Under the pieces are notes generated by a model. It saw only the letters and a program-made list of their open reading frames with translations, ran no database searches and had not been told where the DNA came from. 39,252 nt of DNA from Gemmatimonadota bacterium. Lineage in GTDB: Bacteria; Gemmatimonadota; Gemmatimonadetes; Gemmatimonadales; GWC2-71-9. The stretch is from NCBI GenBank assembly GCA_016794825.1, contig JAEUJH010000433.1, forward strand, positions 1-39,252, read 5' to 3'. The position numbers were made by a program, and so were the translations under genes. This document shows positions 8,546 through 16,227 of the stretch, one piece after another (positions within the stretch are counted from its first letter, which is position 1; every line of letters begins with the position of its first letter).

Positions 8546-9616
8546 GTGACCGAAGCTCAAGCCATGCGCCGCGCCCTCGATCTGGCCGTTCGGGGGTGGG
8601 GTCGCGTCGATCCGAATCCGCTGGTTGGCGCCGTGATCCTGGCCCAGGGTGAGCCCGTGGGCGAGGGCTATCACGCCGAGTTCGGCGGGCCCCACGCCGA
8701 GGCCGTGGCCTTGGCCGCCGCCGGCGAGCGGGCCCGCGGGGCCACCCTGGTGACCACCGTCGAGCCCTGTGCCGCCGTCGGGAAACAGCCGGCCTGCGCG
8801 GCGGCCATCATTGCCGCCGGAATCCGGCGGGTCGTGGTGGCAATGCCCGACCCGAACCCGGCCATGGCCGGCGGCGGCGACCGCCTGCGGGCAGCCGGGA
8901 TTGAGGTCGAGATCGGCCTGGCCCGCGAGGAGGCCGAGCGACAGAACGCGGGGTTCCTCCACCGCCACGCCAGGCCGGGACGGCCCTGGGTCGTGGTCAA
9001 GCTGGCCACTTCCCTCGACCACCGGATCGCCGATGGGGCCGGCCACTCCCGGTGGATTTCCGGCGAAGAGGCCCGCGACTGGGTCCACTGGTTCCGGGCC
9101 GGCTTCGATGCCATCGGCGTCGGGGGCCGGACGGCCCAGATCGACGACCCGAGTTTGACGGTCCGCGGGGTCACCGAACCGCGCCGCACCCCGACCCGGG
9201 TGGTCTTCCTCGGCCACCGACGGCTCGGGCCCGAAGCGGCGTTGATCCGGACGGCCCGGGACGTCCCGACCATCCTGATCGCCCCGGAGTTCACGGCCTC
9301 GGAGGCCGCCGCGCTCACCGAGCGGGGCGTCGAGGCGGTCTCGGCGGCTACCCTGGCCGACGCCCTGGCCCTGCTCGACGCGCGCGGCATCGGCTCGATC
9401 GTCATCGAGGGCGGGGGGCGCCTGACCGGGGCGCTGCTGGCCGCCGGCCTCGTCGACCGACTGGCCTGGATCGTGAGCCCGGTCTGGCTCGGCGACCACG
9501 GGATCCCGGCGGTCCGCGGGTTCGAGGTCGGCTCGCTGCTCCAGGCGGAGCGGTGGGTCGTGGCCGAGCGGCGACCGTTAGGCCAGGACACCGCGCTCCT
9601 GTTCGACCGCCGCTGA
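8546..9616 (+). CDS. ribD: bifunctional riboflavin-specific deaminase/reductase
   Basis: Two successive steps of riboflavin synthesis: deamination of the pyrimidine derived from GTP, then NADPH-dependent reduction of its ribosyl side chain. The 356 residues show an N-terminal cytidine-deaminase-like zinc domain (about 1-145) with His50-Ala-Glu52, Cys75 and Cys84, the same positions as the zinc ligands of E. coli RibD. A C-terminal reductase domain (about 148-356) includes VIEGGGRLTGALL. The usual SHxGxTPPC segment reads AAVGKQPAC, a mild divergence with the second zinc Cys retained. The GTG start follows the previous stop by 2 nt. No FMN riboswitch was seen upstream. One CGTTAGGC octamer lies near the 3' end. 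Confidence 0.95.
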   Translation: MTEAQAMRRALDLAVRGWGRVDPNPLVGAVILAQGEPVGEGYHAEFGGPHAEAVALAAAGERARGATLVTTVEPCAAVGKQPACAAAIIAAGIRRVVVAMPDPNPAMAGGGDRLRAAGIEVEIGLAREEAERQNAGFLHRHARPGRPWVVVKLATSLDHRIADGAGHSRWISGEEARDWVHWFRAGFDAIGVGGRTAQIDDPSLTVRGVTEPRRTPTRVVFLGHRRLGPEAALIRTARDVPTILIAPEFTASEAAALTERGVEAVSAATLADALALLDARGIGSIVIEGGGRLTGALLAAGLVDRLAWIVSPVWLGDHGIPAVRGFEVGSLLQAERWVVAERRPLGQDTALLFDRR

Positions 9617-10212
9617 TGTTCACCGGACTGGTCAGCGCGATCGGGCGGGTGACGGCCATCCGCGCCGACGACGGCGGGGGCCGCGACGTCGATCTGGCGG
9701 CCCCGTATCGCGGGCTCGCGGTCGGCGAGAGCATCGCGGTCGACGGGGCCTGCCTGACGGTGGCCCGGAAGCTCCGGGGCGGGTTCCGGGTCCACGTCAT
9801 CCGGACCACCATGGACCGGACCCTGTTCGGGACCTTCCGGGTCGGCACCCGGGTCAACCTCGAGCGGGCCGCCCGGGTGGGCGACCGGCTGGGCGGGCAT
9901 CTGGTCCAGGGGCACGTCGACGGGATCGCCCGGGTGGTCAGGACGGCCCGCCGGGGCGACGCCTGGCTGGTGGACCTGGCGGTCCCGGCCGCGGTCGACC
10001 GGGTCTCGATTCCGCTCGGCTCGATCACCGTGGCCGGGGTGAGCCTCACGGTGAATGCGAGGCCCCGGTCCGGTATTATTCAGGTCTCCCTGATTCCGCA
10101 CACGCTGGCGGTGACCACGCTGGGCGGTCTCGAGGTCGGGAGCCGAGTCCACGTCGAGGGCGACGTGATCGGGAAGTACGTCCGGGAGTTCGTGCGCGCC
10201 GCGAGGCGCTAG
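9616..10212 (+). CDS. ribE: riboflavin synthase alpha chain
   Basis: Dismutation of two 6,7-dimethyl-8-ribityllumazine molecules to riboflavin, the last step of the pathway. The 198 residues hold two tandem lumazine-binding domains: the first opens with MFTGLVSAIG and contains GESIAVDGACLTV, the second begins near GHLVQGHVDGIA and contains LGSITVAGVSLTV. Length and repeat layout are those of a normal alpha-type enzyme. The ATG shares one base with the ribD stop (TGATG), so the two are translationally linked. A GC-rich hairpin covers the end of the gene and the gap to ribBA. Confidence 0.94.
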   Translation: MFTGLVSAIGRVTAIRADDGGGRDVDLAAPYRGLAVGESIAVDGACLTVARKLRGGFRVHVIRTTMDRTLFGTFRVGTRVNLERAARVGDRLGGHLVQGHVDGIARVVRTARRGDAWLVDLAVPAAVDRVSIPLGSITVAGVSLTVNARPRSGIIQVSLIPHTLAVTTLGGLEVGSRVHVEGDVIGKYVREFVRAARR

Positions 10213-10232
10213 GGCGGGCTCGAGGCCCGCCC
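10212..10232 (+). other. perfect GC hairpin between ribE and ribBA
   Basis: Arms GGGCGGGC (10212-10219) and GCCCGCCC (10225-10232) with loop TCGAG. It starts on the last base of the ribE stop and ends 11 nt before the ribBA start. No T-run follows, so it is not a standard intrinsic terminator; it may adjust expression between the genes or mask the ribBA ribosome binding site. Confidence 0.5.
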
Positions 10233-10243
10233 GGATCGAGGTC

Positions 10244-11449
10244 ATGGTTTTCGGAACGATCGAACAGGCAATCGAGGATCTCAGGAACGGCCGCTGCGTC
10301 ATCGTGGCGGACGACGAGGATCGCGAGAACGAGGGCGACCTGGTGTGCGCGGCCGAGCTGGCCACGCCCGACCTGATCAACTTCATGACCATCCACGGGC
10401 GCGGGCTCATCTGCCTGACGCTGACGCCCGAACGGTGCGACCAGCTGGGATTGCCCCAGATGGCCCGCGACAACACCGAAGAGATGGGCACCGCCTTTAC
10501 CGTCAGCATCGACGCGGAACGCCGCTTCGGCGTCACCACCGGGATTTCGGCGGCCGACCGGGCCTCCACCATCCAGGTGGCCATTCGCTCCGACACCGAG
10601 CCCTCCGACCTCCGCCGTCCCGGCCACGTGTTCCCGCTCCGGGCCCGCCCGGGAGGCGTGCTCCAGCGGGTCGGCCAGACGGAGGCGAGCGTCGATTTGG
10701 CGCGCCTGGCCGGCCTGACTCCGGCGGGCGTCATCTGCGAGATCCTCAACCCCGACGGCACCATGGCCCGGCGGGAGGAACTGGCCGCGTTCGCGACCCG
10801 TCACCAGCTCACCTTCGTGACGGTGGCCCAACTGGTGGCGTACCGGCTGCGGACCGAGCGGCTGGTCCATCGGATCGCCGACGCGCGGCTGCCGACGGCC
10901 CACGGGACGTTCCGGATCATCGGATACCGGAACGACGTCGATCGGGCCGAGCACGTCGCCCTCGTGCATGGCGAGGTCGACGGCGCCACCGACGTCCTGG
11001 TCCGGATGCACTCCAAGTGCCTGACGGGCGACGTCTTCCATTCCCTTCGCTGCGACTGCGGGGCCCAGCTCGACGCGGCCATGCGGCTGATCGTGGACGC
11101 CGGCCGGGGCGTGATCGTCTACCTCGATCAGGAGGGGCGGGGTATCGGACTCCTGAACAAGCTCCGCGCCTACGAGCTGCAGGACTACGGCGCCGACACG
11201 GTCCAGGCCAATCAGCGGCTCGGCTTCGGCCCCGATCTCCGGAACTACGGCATCGGCGCCCAGATCCTCCGCGACCTCGGCCTCTCGACCATCCGGCTGA
11301 TGACCAACAACCCGCGGAAGGTGGTCGGGGTGGACGCGTACGGCCTCTCGATCGTCGAGCGGGTGCCCCTCGAATCGCCGGCCACCGACGACAACCGCGC
11401 CTATCTTGCCACCAAGCGCGACAAGCTCGGCCACCTGATCGGCCACTGA
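10244..11449 (+). CDS. ribBA: bifunctional DHBP synthase / GTP cyclohydrolase II
   Basis: Supplies both precursors of riboflavin: the N-terminal half (about 1-200) would make 3,4-dihydroxy-2-butanone 4-phosphate from ribulose 5-phosphate, and the C-terminal half (about 205-401) opens GTP. The cyclohydrolase half is intact: zinc ligands Cys259, Cys270 and Cys272, and the DQEGRGIGL motif near 295-303. The synthase half keeps DDEDRENEGDL (23-33) and RPGHVFPLRARPGG, but the nearly invariant GHTEA segment, whose His binds the catalytic Mg, reads GQTEA with Gln145 (codon CAG). Synthase activity is therefore in doubt, and a separate RibB may exist elsewhere. The ATG start lies 31 nt after ribE; ribH follows within 2 nt. 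Confidence 0.93.
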   Translation: MVFGTIEQAIEDLRNGRCVIVADDEDRENEGDLVCAAELATPDLINFMTIHGRGLICLTLTPERCDQLGLPQMARDNTEEMGTAFTVSIDAERRFGVTTGISAADRASTIQVAIRSDTEPSDLRRPGHVFPLRARPGGVLQRVGQTEASVDLARLAGLTPAGVICEILNPDGTMARREELAAFATRHQLTFVTVAQLVAYRLRTERLVHRIADARLPTAHGTFRIIGYRNDVDRAEHVALVHGEVDGATDVLVRMHSKCLTGDVFHSLRCDCGAQLDAAMRLIVDAGRGVIVYLDQEGRGIGLLNKLRAYELQDYGADTVQANQRLGFGPDLRNYGIGAQILRDLGLSTIRLMTNNPRKVVGVDAYGLSIVERVPLESPATDDNRAYLATKRDKLGHLIGH

Positions 11450-11451
11450 CC

Positions 11452-11919
11452 ATGCCCGAGTATCGCGGACAGCTCCGCCCCATCGGCCGCGTCGGCATTG
11501 CCGTCAGCGGCTATCACGAACGCATCACGACTCGACTCCTCGACGGGGCCCTCCAGTGCTGCCGCGAGGCGGGCATCGACGCCGACCAGGTCGACGTCGT
11601 CTGGGTCAGTGGTGCGTTCGAACTCGGCGTCGCGGCGGCCGGATTGGCGCGGACCGGCCGATACGCCGCCCTCGTCGCGCTCGGGGTCGTCGTCCGGGGC
11701 GACACGCCGCACTTCGACTACGTCGCGGGCGAGACGAGCCGGATGCTCGGCCAGGTCGCGGTCGACGCGGCGCTGCCCGTCGGGTTCGGGCTCCTGACCG
11801 TCGACACGATGGCCCAGGCGGTCGAACGAGCCGGTGGCGCCGCCGGCAACAAGGGGCATGAAGCGGCCGAAGCGGCCATCCGGGCCGCCGACGTCATCTC
11901 CCAGGTCGGACAACGCTGA
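11452..11919 (+). CDS. ribH: 6,7-dimethyl-8-ribityllumazine synthase
   Basis: Condenses the butanone phosphate and the pyrimidine to lumazine, the penultimate step of riboflavin synthesis. The 155 residues have the family core: WVSGAFELGVAA binds the pyrimidine side, and RGDTPHFDYV carries the catalytic His. The later VDTMAQAVERAGG-type segment (usually LTvdt..QA..RaG) and NKGHEAAEAA helix are normal. The start ATG lies 2 nt after the ribBA stop, and the stop shares one base with the nusB ATG. The full riboflavin set except a phosphatase is therefore in one row. Confidence 0.95.
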   Translation: MPEYRGQLRPIGRVGIAVSGYHERITTRLLDGALQCCREAGIDADQVDVVWVSGAFELGVAAAGLARTGRYAALVALGVVVRGDTPHFDYVAGETSRMLGQVAVDAALPVGFGLLTVDTMAQAVERAGGAAGNKGHEAAEAAIRAADVISQVGQR

Positions 11920-12329
11920 TGCTGAGGCAGGAAACGAAGGGGCGGGCGCGAGCCCTCCAGTTGCTCTACGCCGCCGAAACCCAGGCCCGAACGGTCGCGT
12001 CGGTCGTGCCCGGTCTGGCGCGGCTGACCGGACCGGAGCCCACCGTCCTCGATTTTGCGGAACAGCTCGCGGGCGCCGTCACCGGACGGATGCCCGAACT
12101 CGATCGCCTGCTCGAGGCGGCCACCGACCACTGGCGGTTGGAACGCCTGGCGGTCATCGACCGCAACATCCTCCGGATCGGGGCCCACGAAATCGTGGCC
12201 GAAACCGTCCCGCCCAAGGTGGCCATCGACGAAGCCATCTGGCTCGCGCATCGGTTCGGTACGCCCGAGTCGCCCGGGTTCGTCAACGGCGTCCTCGATC
12301 GAGTGGCCCGCAACCTCGGACGGTTGTGA
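11919..12329 (+). CDS. nusB: transcription antitermination factor NusB
   Basis: Helical RNA-binding protein that joins NusE (S10) at boxA in rRNA antitermination complexes. The 136 residues show the classic ends: KGRARALQLLYA at the N-terminus, and VAIDEAIWLAHRFGTPESPGFVNGVLDRVAR at the C-terminus (split here by position 99 onward). Its place directly after ribH is a very common bacterial arrangement. The start overlaps the ribH stop by one base (TGATG) and its stop overlaps the glycosyltransferase GTG by 4 nt. No anomalies were seen. Confidence 0.95.
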   Translation: MLRQETKGRARALQLLYAAETQARTVASVVPGLARLTGPEPTVLDFAEQLAGAVTGRMPELDRLLEAATDHWRLERLAVIDRNILRIGAHEIVAETVPPKVAIDEAIWLAHRFGTPESPGFVNGVLDRVARNLGRL

Positions 12330-13435
12330 ACATCCTGCTCGTCAACTGGCAGGATCTCGAGAACCCCCAGGCCGGAGGCGCCGAGATCCACCTGTTCGAG
12401 TTGTTCGGCCGACTGACCCGTCGAGGCCACCGGGTGCATCTGGTCTGTTCCGGTTGGCGCGGGTGTCCGCCGACGGCCACCATCGATGGCGTGTCGGTCG
12501 AGCGCCACGGCGACCGCCACACCTTTGCGCTCCGCGGGCGGGGCGCCGTCAGGGCCGCGCTGCGCCGGCAGGCCTGGGACGTGCTGGTCGAGGACGTCAA
12601 CAAGCTGCCGCTCTACACCGCCACGATGACCCGGATCCCGTCGTGCGTCATCGTCCCTCACCTGTTCGGGACGACGGCGTACCACGAGGCGGGGTGGGTC
12701 ATGGCCTCCACGGTCGTCCTGGCGGAGCGGCTGATGCCGCTGGCCTACCGACGTTCCGCGTTCCACACCATCAGCGAAAGCACCCGCGACGACCTGATCG
12801 CCCGGGGCATTCCGGCCGAACGGATCGAGGTGATTCACCCCGGGGTCGACTATCGCCGGTTCCACCCCGATCCGGCCCTTGACCGGTCGAAGCCACCGTC
12901 CTTCTTATACGTGGGGCGGCTCAAGCGGTACAAGGGTGTCGACCTCGCGATCCGCGCCTTGAGCCTGGTCCACCGGACCCGGCCCGACGTCCGCCTGGAC
13001 ATCGCCGGATCGGGCGACGACCGCCCCCGCCTCGAAGGGGTCGTGGCGGCGTTAGGATTGACGAGTCAGGTCACCTTCCACGGGTTCGTGACCGAGGAGG
13101 CCAAGCTCGCGCTGCTCCGGACCACCTGGGCCAACCTCTTCCCGTCGCCGAAGGAAGGGTGGGGCATTACCGTCATGGAAGCGGCGGCCTGCGGCACCCC
13201 CTCGATTGCCTCGAACAGCCCGGGGCTTCGAGATTCCGTCCGGGATGGCCACACGGGGCATCTGGTGCCCCACGGCGACGTGGAGCAGTTGGCCCGCCGT
13301 ATGCTGGAGTTGGTCGAGCATCCCGATCGGGTCGCGGCCCTCGGCCGAGCCGCCCGGGCCCACGCGGAGGCGTGGAGCTGGGATGACGCGGCGGCGGCCA
13401 CGGAACGACATCTGTCATCGCTGGCCGGGCACTGA
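12326..13435 (+). CDS. GT4-family glycosyltransferase
   Basis: GT-B fold retaining glycosyltransferase of family GT4, 369 residues, probably acting at the inner face of the cytoplasmic membrane in polysaccharide or glycolipid assembly. The N-terminal domain contains AGGAEIHLFEL (a Gly-rich acceptor loop). The C-terminal domain contains YVGRLKRYKG and the EX7E motif in KEGWGITVMEAAACG. The GTG at 12326, overlapping the nusB stop by 4 nt, yields the expected MNILLVNW N-terminus. Donor and acceptor sugars cannot be told. It sits alone among unrelated genes, with no other envelope-sugar genes around it. It holds a near-match octamer CGTTAGGA (13050) and the one TTA codon outside that context (TTC TTA TAC, near 12904). 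Confidence 0.85.
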   Translation: MNILLVNWQDLENPQAGGAEIHLFELFGRLTRRGHRVHLVCSGWRGCPPTATIDGVSVERHGDRHTFALRGRGAVRAALRRQAWDVLVEDVNKLPLYTATMTRIPSCVIVPHLFGTTAYHEAGWVMASTVVLAERLMPLAYRRSAFHTISESTRDDLIARGIPAERIEVIHPGVDYRRFHPDPALDRSKPPSFLYVGRLKRYKGVDLAIRALSLVHRTRPDVRLDIAGSGDDRPRLEGVVAALGLTSQVTFHGFVTEEAKLALLRTTWANLFPSPKEGWGITVMEAAACGTPSIASNSPGLRDSVRDGHTGHLVPHGDVEQLARRMLELVEHPDRVAALGRAARAHAEAWSWDDAAAATERHLSSLAGH

Positions 13436-13453
13436 CCCGGCGGGAGTCACCAC

Positions 13454-13762
13454 ATGCAAACCACGATCACGGCCCGTCATTGCGAAGTCGGCGAGGAACT
13501 CCGCGCCCGGGCGGCCGCCGTCATGGAACGGATGGAGCGGTACTCGCCCCACGCGCTCGAAGCCCAGGTCGTCTTCGACGTCGGGGCCGACGGCCAGACC
13601 GCCGAACTCCGGCTCCACGTTCGCGGCGGCCAGATCCTGGTCGGTCTGGCCGCGGCCGACGATCATCGGACGGCGCTCGACCGCGCCGAGGACAAGGTCA
13701 AGCGCCAGCTCGAAAAGGCCACCGCCGCCCGGCGACCCCGCCGATCGGCCGCCGACTCGTGA
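13454..13762 (+). CDS. hpf: ribosome hibernation promoting factor, short form (HPF/RaiA)
   Basis: Binds the 30S decoding region and silences or dimerises ribosomes in slow growth. The 102 residues fit the beta-alpha-beta-beta-beta-alpha domain: MQTTITARHCEV strand, helix ELRARAAAVMERM, strands through VGLAAADDHRTALDRA, and a basic C-terminal helix KVKRQLEKATAARRPRR. The C-terminal dimerisation domain of long HPF (about 180-190 residues in total) is missing. The gene has an AG-rich ribosome binding site (GGGAG) and lies directly upstream of hprK, as is common next to PTS regulatory genes. The stop overlaps the hprK GTG by 4 nt. Confidence 0.88.
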   Translation: MQTTITARHCEVGEELRARAAAVMERMERYSPHALEAQVVFDVGADGQTAELRLHVRGGQILVGLAAADDHRTALDRAEDKVKRQLEKATAARRPRRSAADS

Positions 13763-14718
13763 CCATCAAGCTGCGGGACCTGCTCGGCCGACGGGGCAAC
13801 CCGCTCGAGCTCGAATCACTGACCGGCGAGATCGGCCTCGACCGCCCGATCGCCGCGTCCGACATCGCGAGCCCGGGCCTCGTCCTCGCCGGCTACACCG
13901 AACGGTTCGTGCCGGATCGGCTCCAGGTCCTCGGCGAAACCGAGGTCAGCTATCTGGTGTCGCTGAGCGACGACGCCCGCCGCAACTCGCTCGTCGCCTA
14001 CCTCGGGTTCGACGTGCCCGCGGTCTTCATCACCAAGGGACAGAGCCCGCCCGAGCCGCTGCTGTCGGTGGCCCGCGAGCGCGGCACCCCGGTCCTCCGC
14101 ACCCAGCTCAAGACGGCGGAGTTCTACCGCCGGGTCAAGCCGATCCTCGAAGCCGCCTTCGCTCCGCGGACCACGCTGCACGGGTCGCTGTCGGACGTCT
14201 ACGGCGTCGGCCTCCTGTTCACGGGCCGGAGCGGAATCGGGAAGAGCGAATGCGTGCTCGACCTGGTCGAGCGGGGTCACCGCCTGGTGGCCGACGACGT
14301 CGTCATCGTCACCCGCCGGGGCAACGACGTCCTGATCGGGCAGGGGCACGAACTCGCGGCCCACCACATGGAAATCCGCGGCGTCGGGTTGATCGACATT
14401 CCGGCGCTGTTCGGGATCCGGGCGGTTCGGCAGCAGAAGCGGATCGAAGTGGTGGTCCACCTCGAGGACTGGAACAACGACGCGGAGCGAACGGGGCTGA
14501 CCCGAACCGAAATCTCGATCCTCGACGTCAAGGTCCCGAAGGTGAGCGTGCCCCTCAACCCCGGCAAGAACCTGACGGTCATTTCCGAGGTCGTGGCCAT
14601 GAACCACCTGCTCCGGATGTCCGGGGTCGATTCCGCCACCGCCTTCAACGACCGTCTGATCCGGAAGATGAAGGAGCAGCGGGGCCTCCGCGAATATCTG
14701 CAGGAAGACTTCGAATGA
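13759..14718 (+). CDS. hprK: HPr kinase/phosphorylase
   Basis: Bifunctional enzyme that phosphorylates HPr on Ser46 with ATP or PPi and reverses the reaction with phosphate, linking metabolic state to PTS flux. The 319 residues comprise an N-terminal MurF-like domain (about 1-130) and a catalytic domain with a P-loop GRSGIGKS (156-163), which is followed by the HPrK family signature MEIRGVGLIDIPALFG (near 211-226). Both are typical. The target residue, Ser46, is present in the HPr encoded at 16949. The GTG start is fixed by the overlap with hpf and the stop overlaps the IIA start (ATGA). No CcpA-like regulator is nearby, so its output is probably direct control of HPr. Confidence 0.96.
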   Translation: MTIKLRDLLGRRGNPLELESLTGEIGLDRPIAASDIASPGLVLAGYTERFVPDRLQVLGETEVSYLVSLSDDARRNSLVAYLGFDVPAVFITKGQSPPEPLLSVARERGTPVLRTQLKTAEFYRRVKPILEAAFAPRTTLHGSLSDVYGVGLLFTGRSGIGKSECVLDLVERGHRLVADDVVIVTRRGNDVLIGQGHELAAHHMEIRGVGLIDIPALFGIRAVRQQKRIEVVVHLEDWNNDAERTGLTRTEISILDVKVPKVSVPLNPGKNLTVISEVVAMNHLLRMSGVDSATAFNDRLIRKMKEQRGLREYLQEDFE

Positions 14719-15089
14719 CCGCGCCGCTCCGCGGGGTGGTCGTCTGTCACGGCGAACTGGCCACGGCGCTGGTCCGTTCGGTCGAGGAGATCACCGGCAT
14801 CCGCGACGCGCTGGTGCCGGTGTCGAATTCGGGGTGTGACCGCGGCCAGCTCGAGGAGCGGATCGTCGCCGCGGTGGGGAACACCCCGGCGGTCGTGTTC
14901 GTCGACATGCCGTCGGGGTCCTGCCTCCTGGCGGCGGTCCGGCGCCTGGCCGGCGCGCCCGGCGCGCGGGTGGTCACCGGCGTCAATCTCGCCATGCTGC
15001 TCGAGTTCGTCTTCGATCGAACCCTCACGCCGGACCAGGCCGCCGAACGCGCCGTGGCCACCGGCGGCAAGGCCATCTCGAGCCGCTGA
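14715..15089 (+). CDS. PTS mannose-family EIIA component
   Basis: Cytosolic phosphotransfer domain of a mannose/fructose/sorbose-class PTS. The 124 residues match the IIA(Man) fold; His12 in GVVVCHGELA is the likely site phosphorylated by HPr. FVDMPSGSCLLAAVRRL corresponds to the D-x-x-GGSP-like loop of the family, with MPSGSC in place of the usual LFGGSP. The gene overlaps hprK by 4 nt and shares one base with the IIB start. It lacks a fused IIB, so IIA and IIB are separate proteins here. Sugar specificity cannot be assigned. Confidence 0.88.
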   Translation: MTAPLRGVVVCHGELATALVRSVEEITGIRDALVPVSNSGCDRGQLEERIVAAVGNTPAVVFVDMPSGSCLLAAVRRLAGAPGARVVTGVNLAMLLEFVFDRTLTPDQAAERAVATGGKAISSR

Positions 15090-15565
15090 TGAGCATCGTC
15101 GTCGCCCGGGTCGACGATCGCCTGGTTCACGGCCAGGTCGTGATCGGTTGGGGCCGCCCCCTCGAGCTGAACCGGATCGTCCTGGTCGACGCCGAGGTCG
15201 CGGCCAGCGACTTCGAGCGCGACCTGTACCGGATGGCCGTTCCGGCCGGCATCGAGGTCGAGTTCCTTCGCCCGGCCGAGGCGCCGGCCCGGTTGGCCGT
15301 CCTCGGTGGCGGCCCGGACCGGGTGCTGGTGCTGACCGGCACGGTGGCGGGCATGACCTGGCTGGCCCGCGCCTCAGACCAGATCCGAGCCGTCAACCTG
15401 GGCGGGATCCACGCCGGCCCCGGTCGCCGGGAGTACCTCCGCTACGTGTACCTCACCCCGGACGAGCTGGCCGATCTCCGATCGCTGGAGGCCGGCGGCG
15501 TCCGGGTCACCGCGCAGGACCTGCCCACCTCGGCGCCGGTGTCGCTGGAGTCGCTCGCCTCATGA
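15089..15565 (+). CDS. PTS mannose/sorbose-family EIIB component
   Basis: Accepts phosphate from IIA and passes it to the incoming sugar. The 158 residues begin MSIVVARVDDRLVHGQV, where His14 in RLVHGQV is the phosphorylated residue of the family. The middle region (VNLGGIHAGPGRREYLRYVYLTPDE, split by position) is also characteristic: the family usually has a NvGgi..... Y/R.... fl..ee pattern. The length is normal. One-base overlap with IIA and 4-nt overlap (ATGA) with IIC indicate tight coupling. Confidence 0.92.
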   Translation: MSIVVARVDDRLVHGQVVIGWGRPLELNRIVLVDAEVAASDFERDLYRMAVPAGIEVEFLRPAEAPARLAVLGGGPDRVLVLTGTVAGMTWLARASDQIRAVNLGGIHAGPGRREYLRYVYLTPDELADLRSLEAGGVRVTAQDLPTSAPVSLESLAS

Positions 15566-16227
15566 CCACGGTGGCACTCTGGCTCTGGGCGACGTGGGCC
15601 GGCCTCGACCTCGTGAGCCTGCTCCAGGCGCTCTTTTCCCGGCCGCTCGTCGTCGGCGTCGGCACCGGCCTCCTGCTCGGCGATCCCGAGGTCGGCCTCC
15701 GGGTCGGCGCCGTGCTCGAGCTGTTCGCGTTGGACGTCGTGCCGGTCGGCAGTTCGCGCTATCCGGATTTCGGAGCGGCCACGGCGGCCGCGACGGTGGC
15801 GGTGGCCGGCGCCTCGTGGGACGGCGCACTGGGCGTCGCCACGGGCCTCGGTCTGGCGCTCGCGTGGCTGGCCGGAGCGACCCTCCCGCCGACCAGACGC
15901 CTCAACGCCCGGATCGTCGGAGCCCGCGCCGACCGCCTCTCGGCCGGCGACCCCGCGGCCATCGTCGGAGTCCATCTGACCTGCCTCGCGGTCGACACGA
16001 TCCGCAGCGGCGGCGTCGCCGCCGCGGCCCTCGGCGCCGGCGCGGTGATCCGAATGAGCGGCTGGTCGCCGGACCCGGCGTTAGGCCGGGCGCTCACCGT
16101 CGTCGCGCTCGGCGGCGCGGGCTGGGCGGTGATGCACGGCGCCCTCGCGAGTGGCCGCTCCGGCCCCCGGTGGCGATGGCTGTCGGCCGGCGTCGCCGGC
16201 GGAGTCCTGGCGGCCGCATGGCTGTGA
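15562..16227 (+). CDS. PTS mannose-family EIIC membrane component (short)
   Basis: Integral membrane permease subunit. The 221 residues are mostly hydrophobic Ala/Gly/Val/Leu-rich helices, with recognisable family segments LLQALFSRPLVVGVGTGLLLGD (two parts, residues 20-41) and LRVGAVLELFALDVVPVG. These match the IIC pattern of Q...-R-P-...-G-...-GD and E-L.. . Members are usually 250-270 residues, so this one is on the short side, mainly at the C-terminus. The start is the ATGA overlap with IIB; the stop lies 10 nt inside the IID gene. One CGTTAGGC octamer is at 16079-16086. Identification leans on context plus these motifs. Confidence 0.85.
   Translation: MTTVALWLWATWAGLDLVSLLQALFSRPLVVGVGTGLLLGDPEVGLRVGAVLELFALDVVPVGSSRYPDFGAATAAATVAVAGASWDGALGVATGLGLALAWLAGATLPPTRRLNARIVGARADRLSAGDPAAIVGVHLTCLAVDTIRSGGVAAAALGAGAVIRMSGWSPDPALGRALTVVALGGAGWAVMHGALASGRSGPRWRWLSAGVAGGVLAAAWL

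Noticed and set aside
8500-8546. FMN riboswitch before ribD
   Set aside because: Only 2 nt separate ribD from the previous gene, and no RFN-element core was found there or before ribBA.
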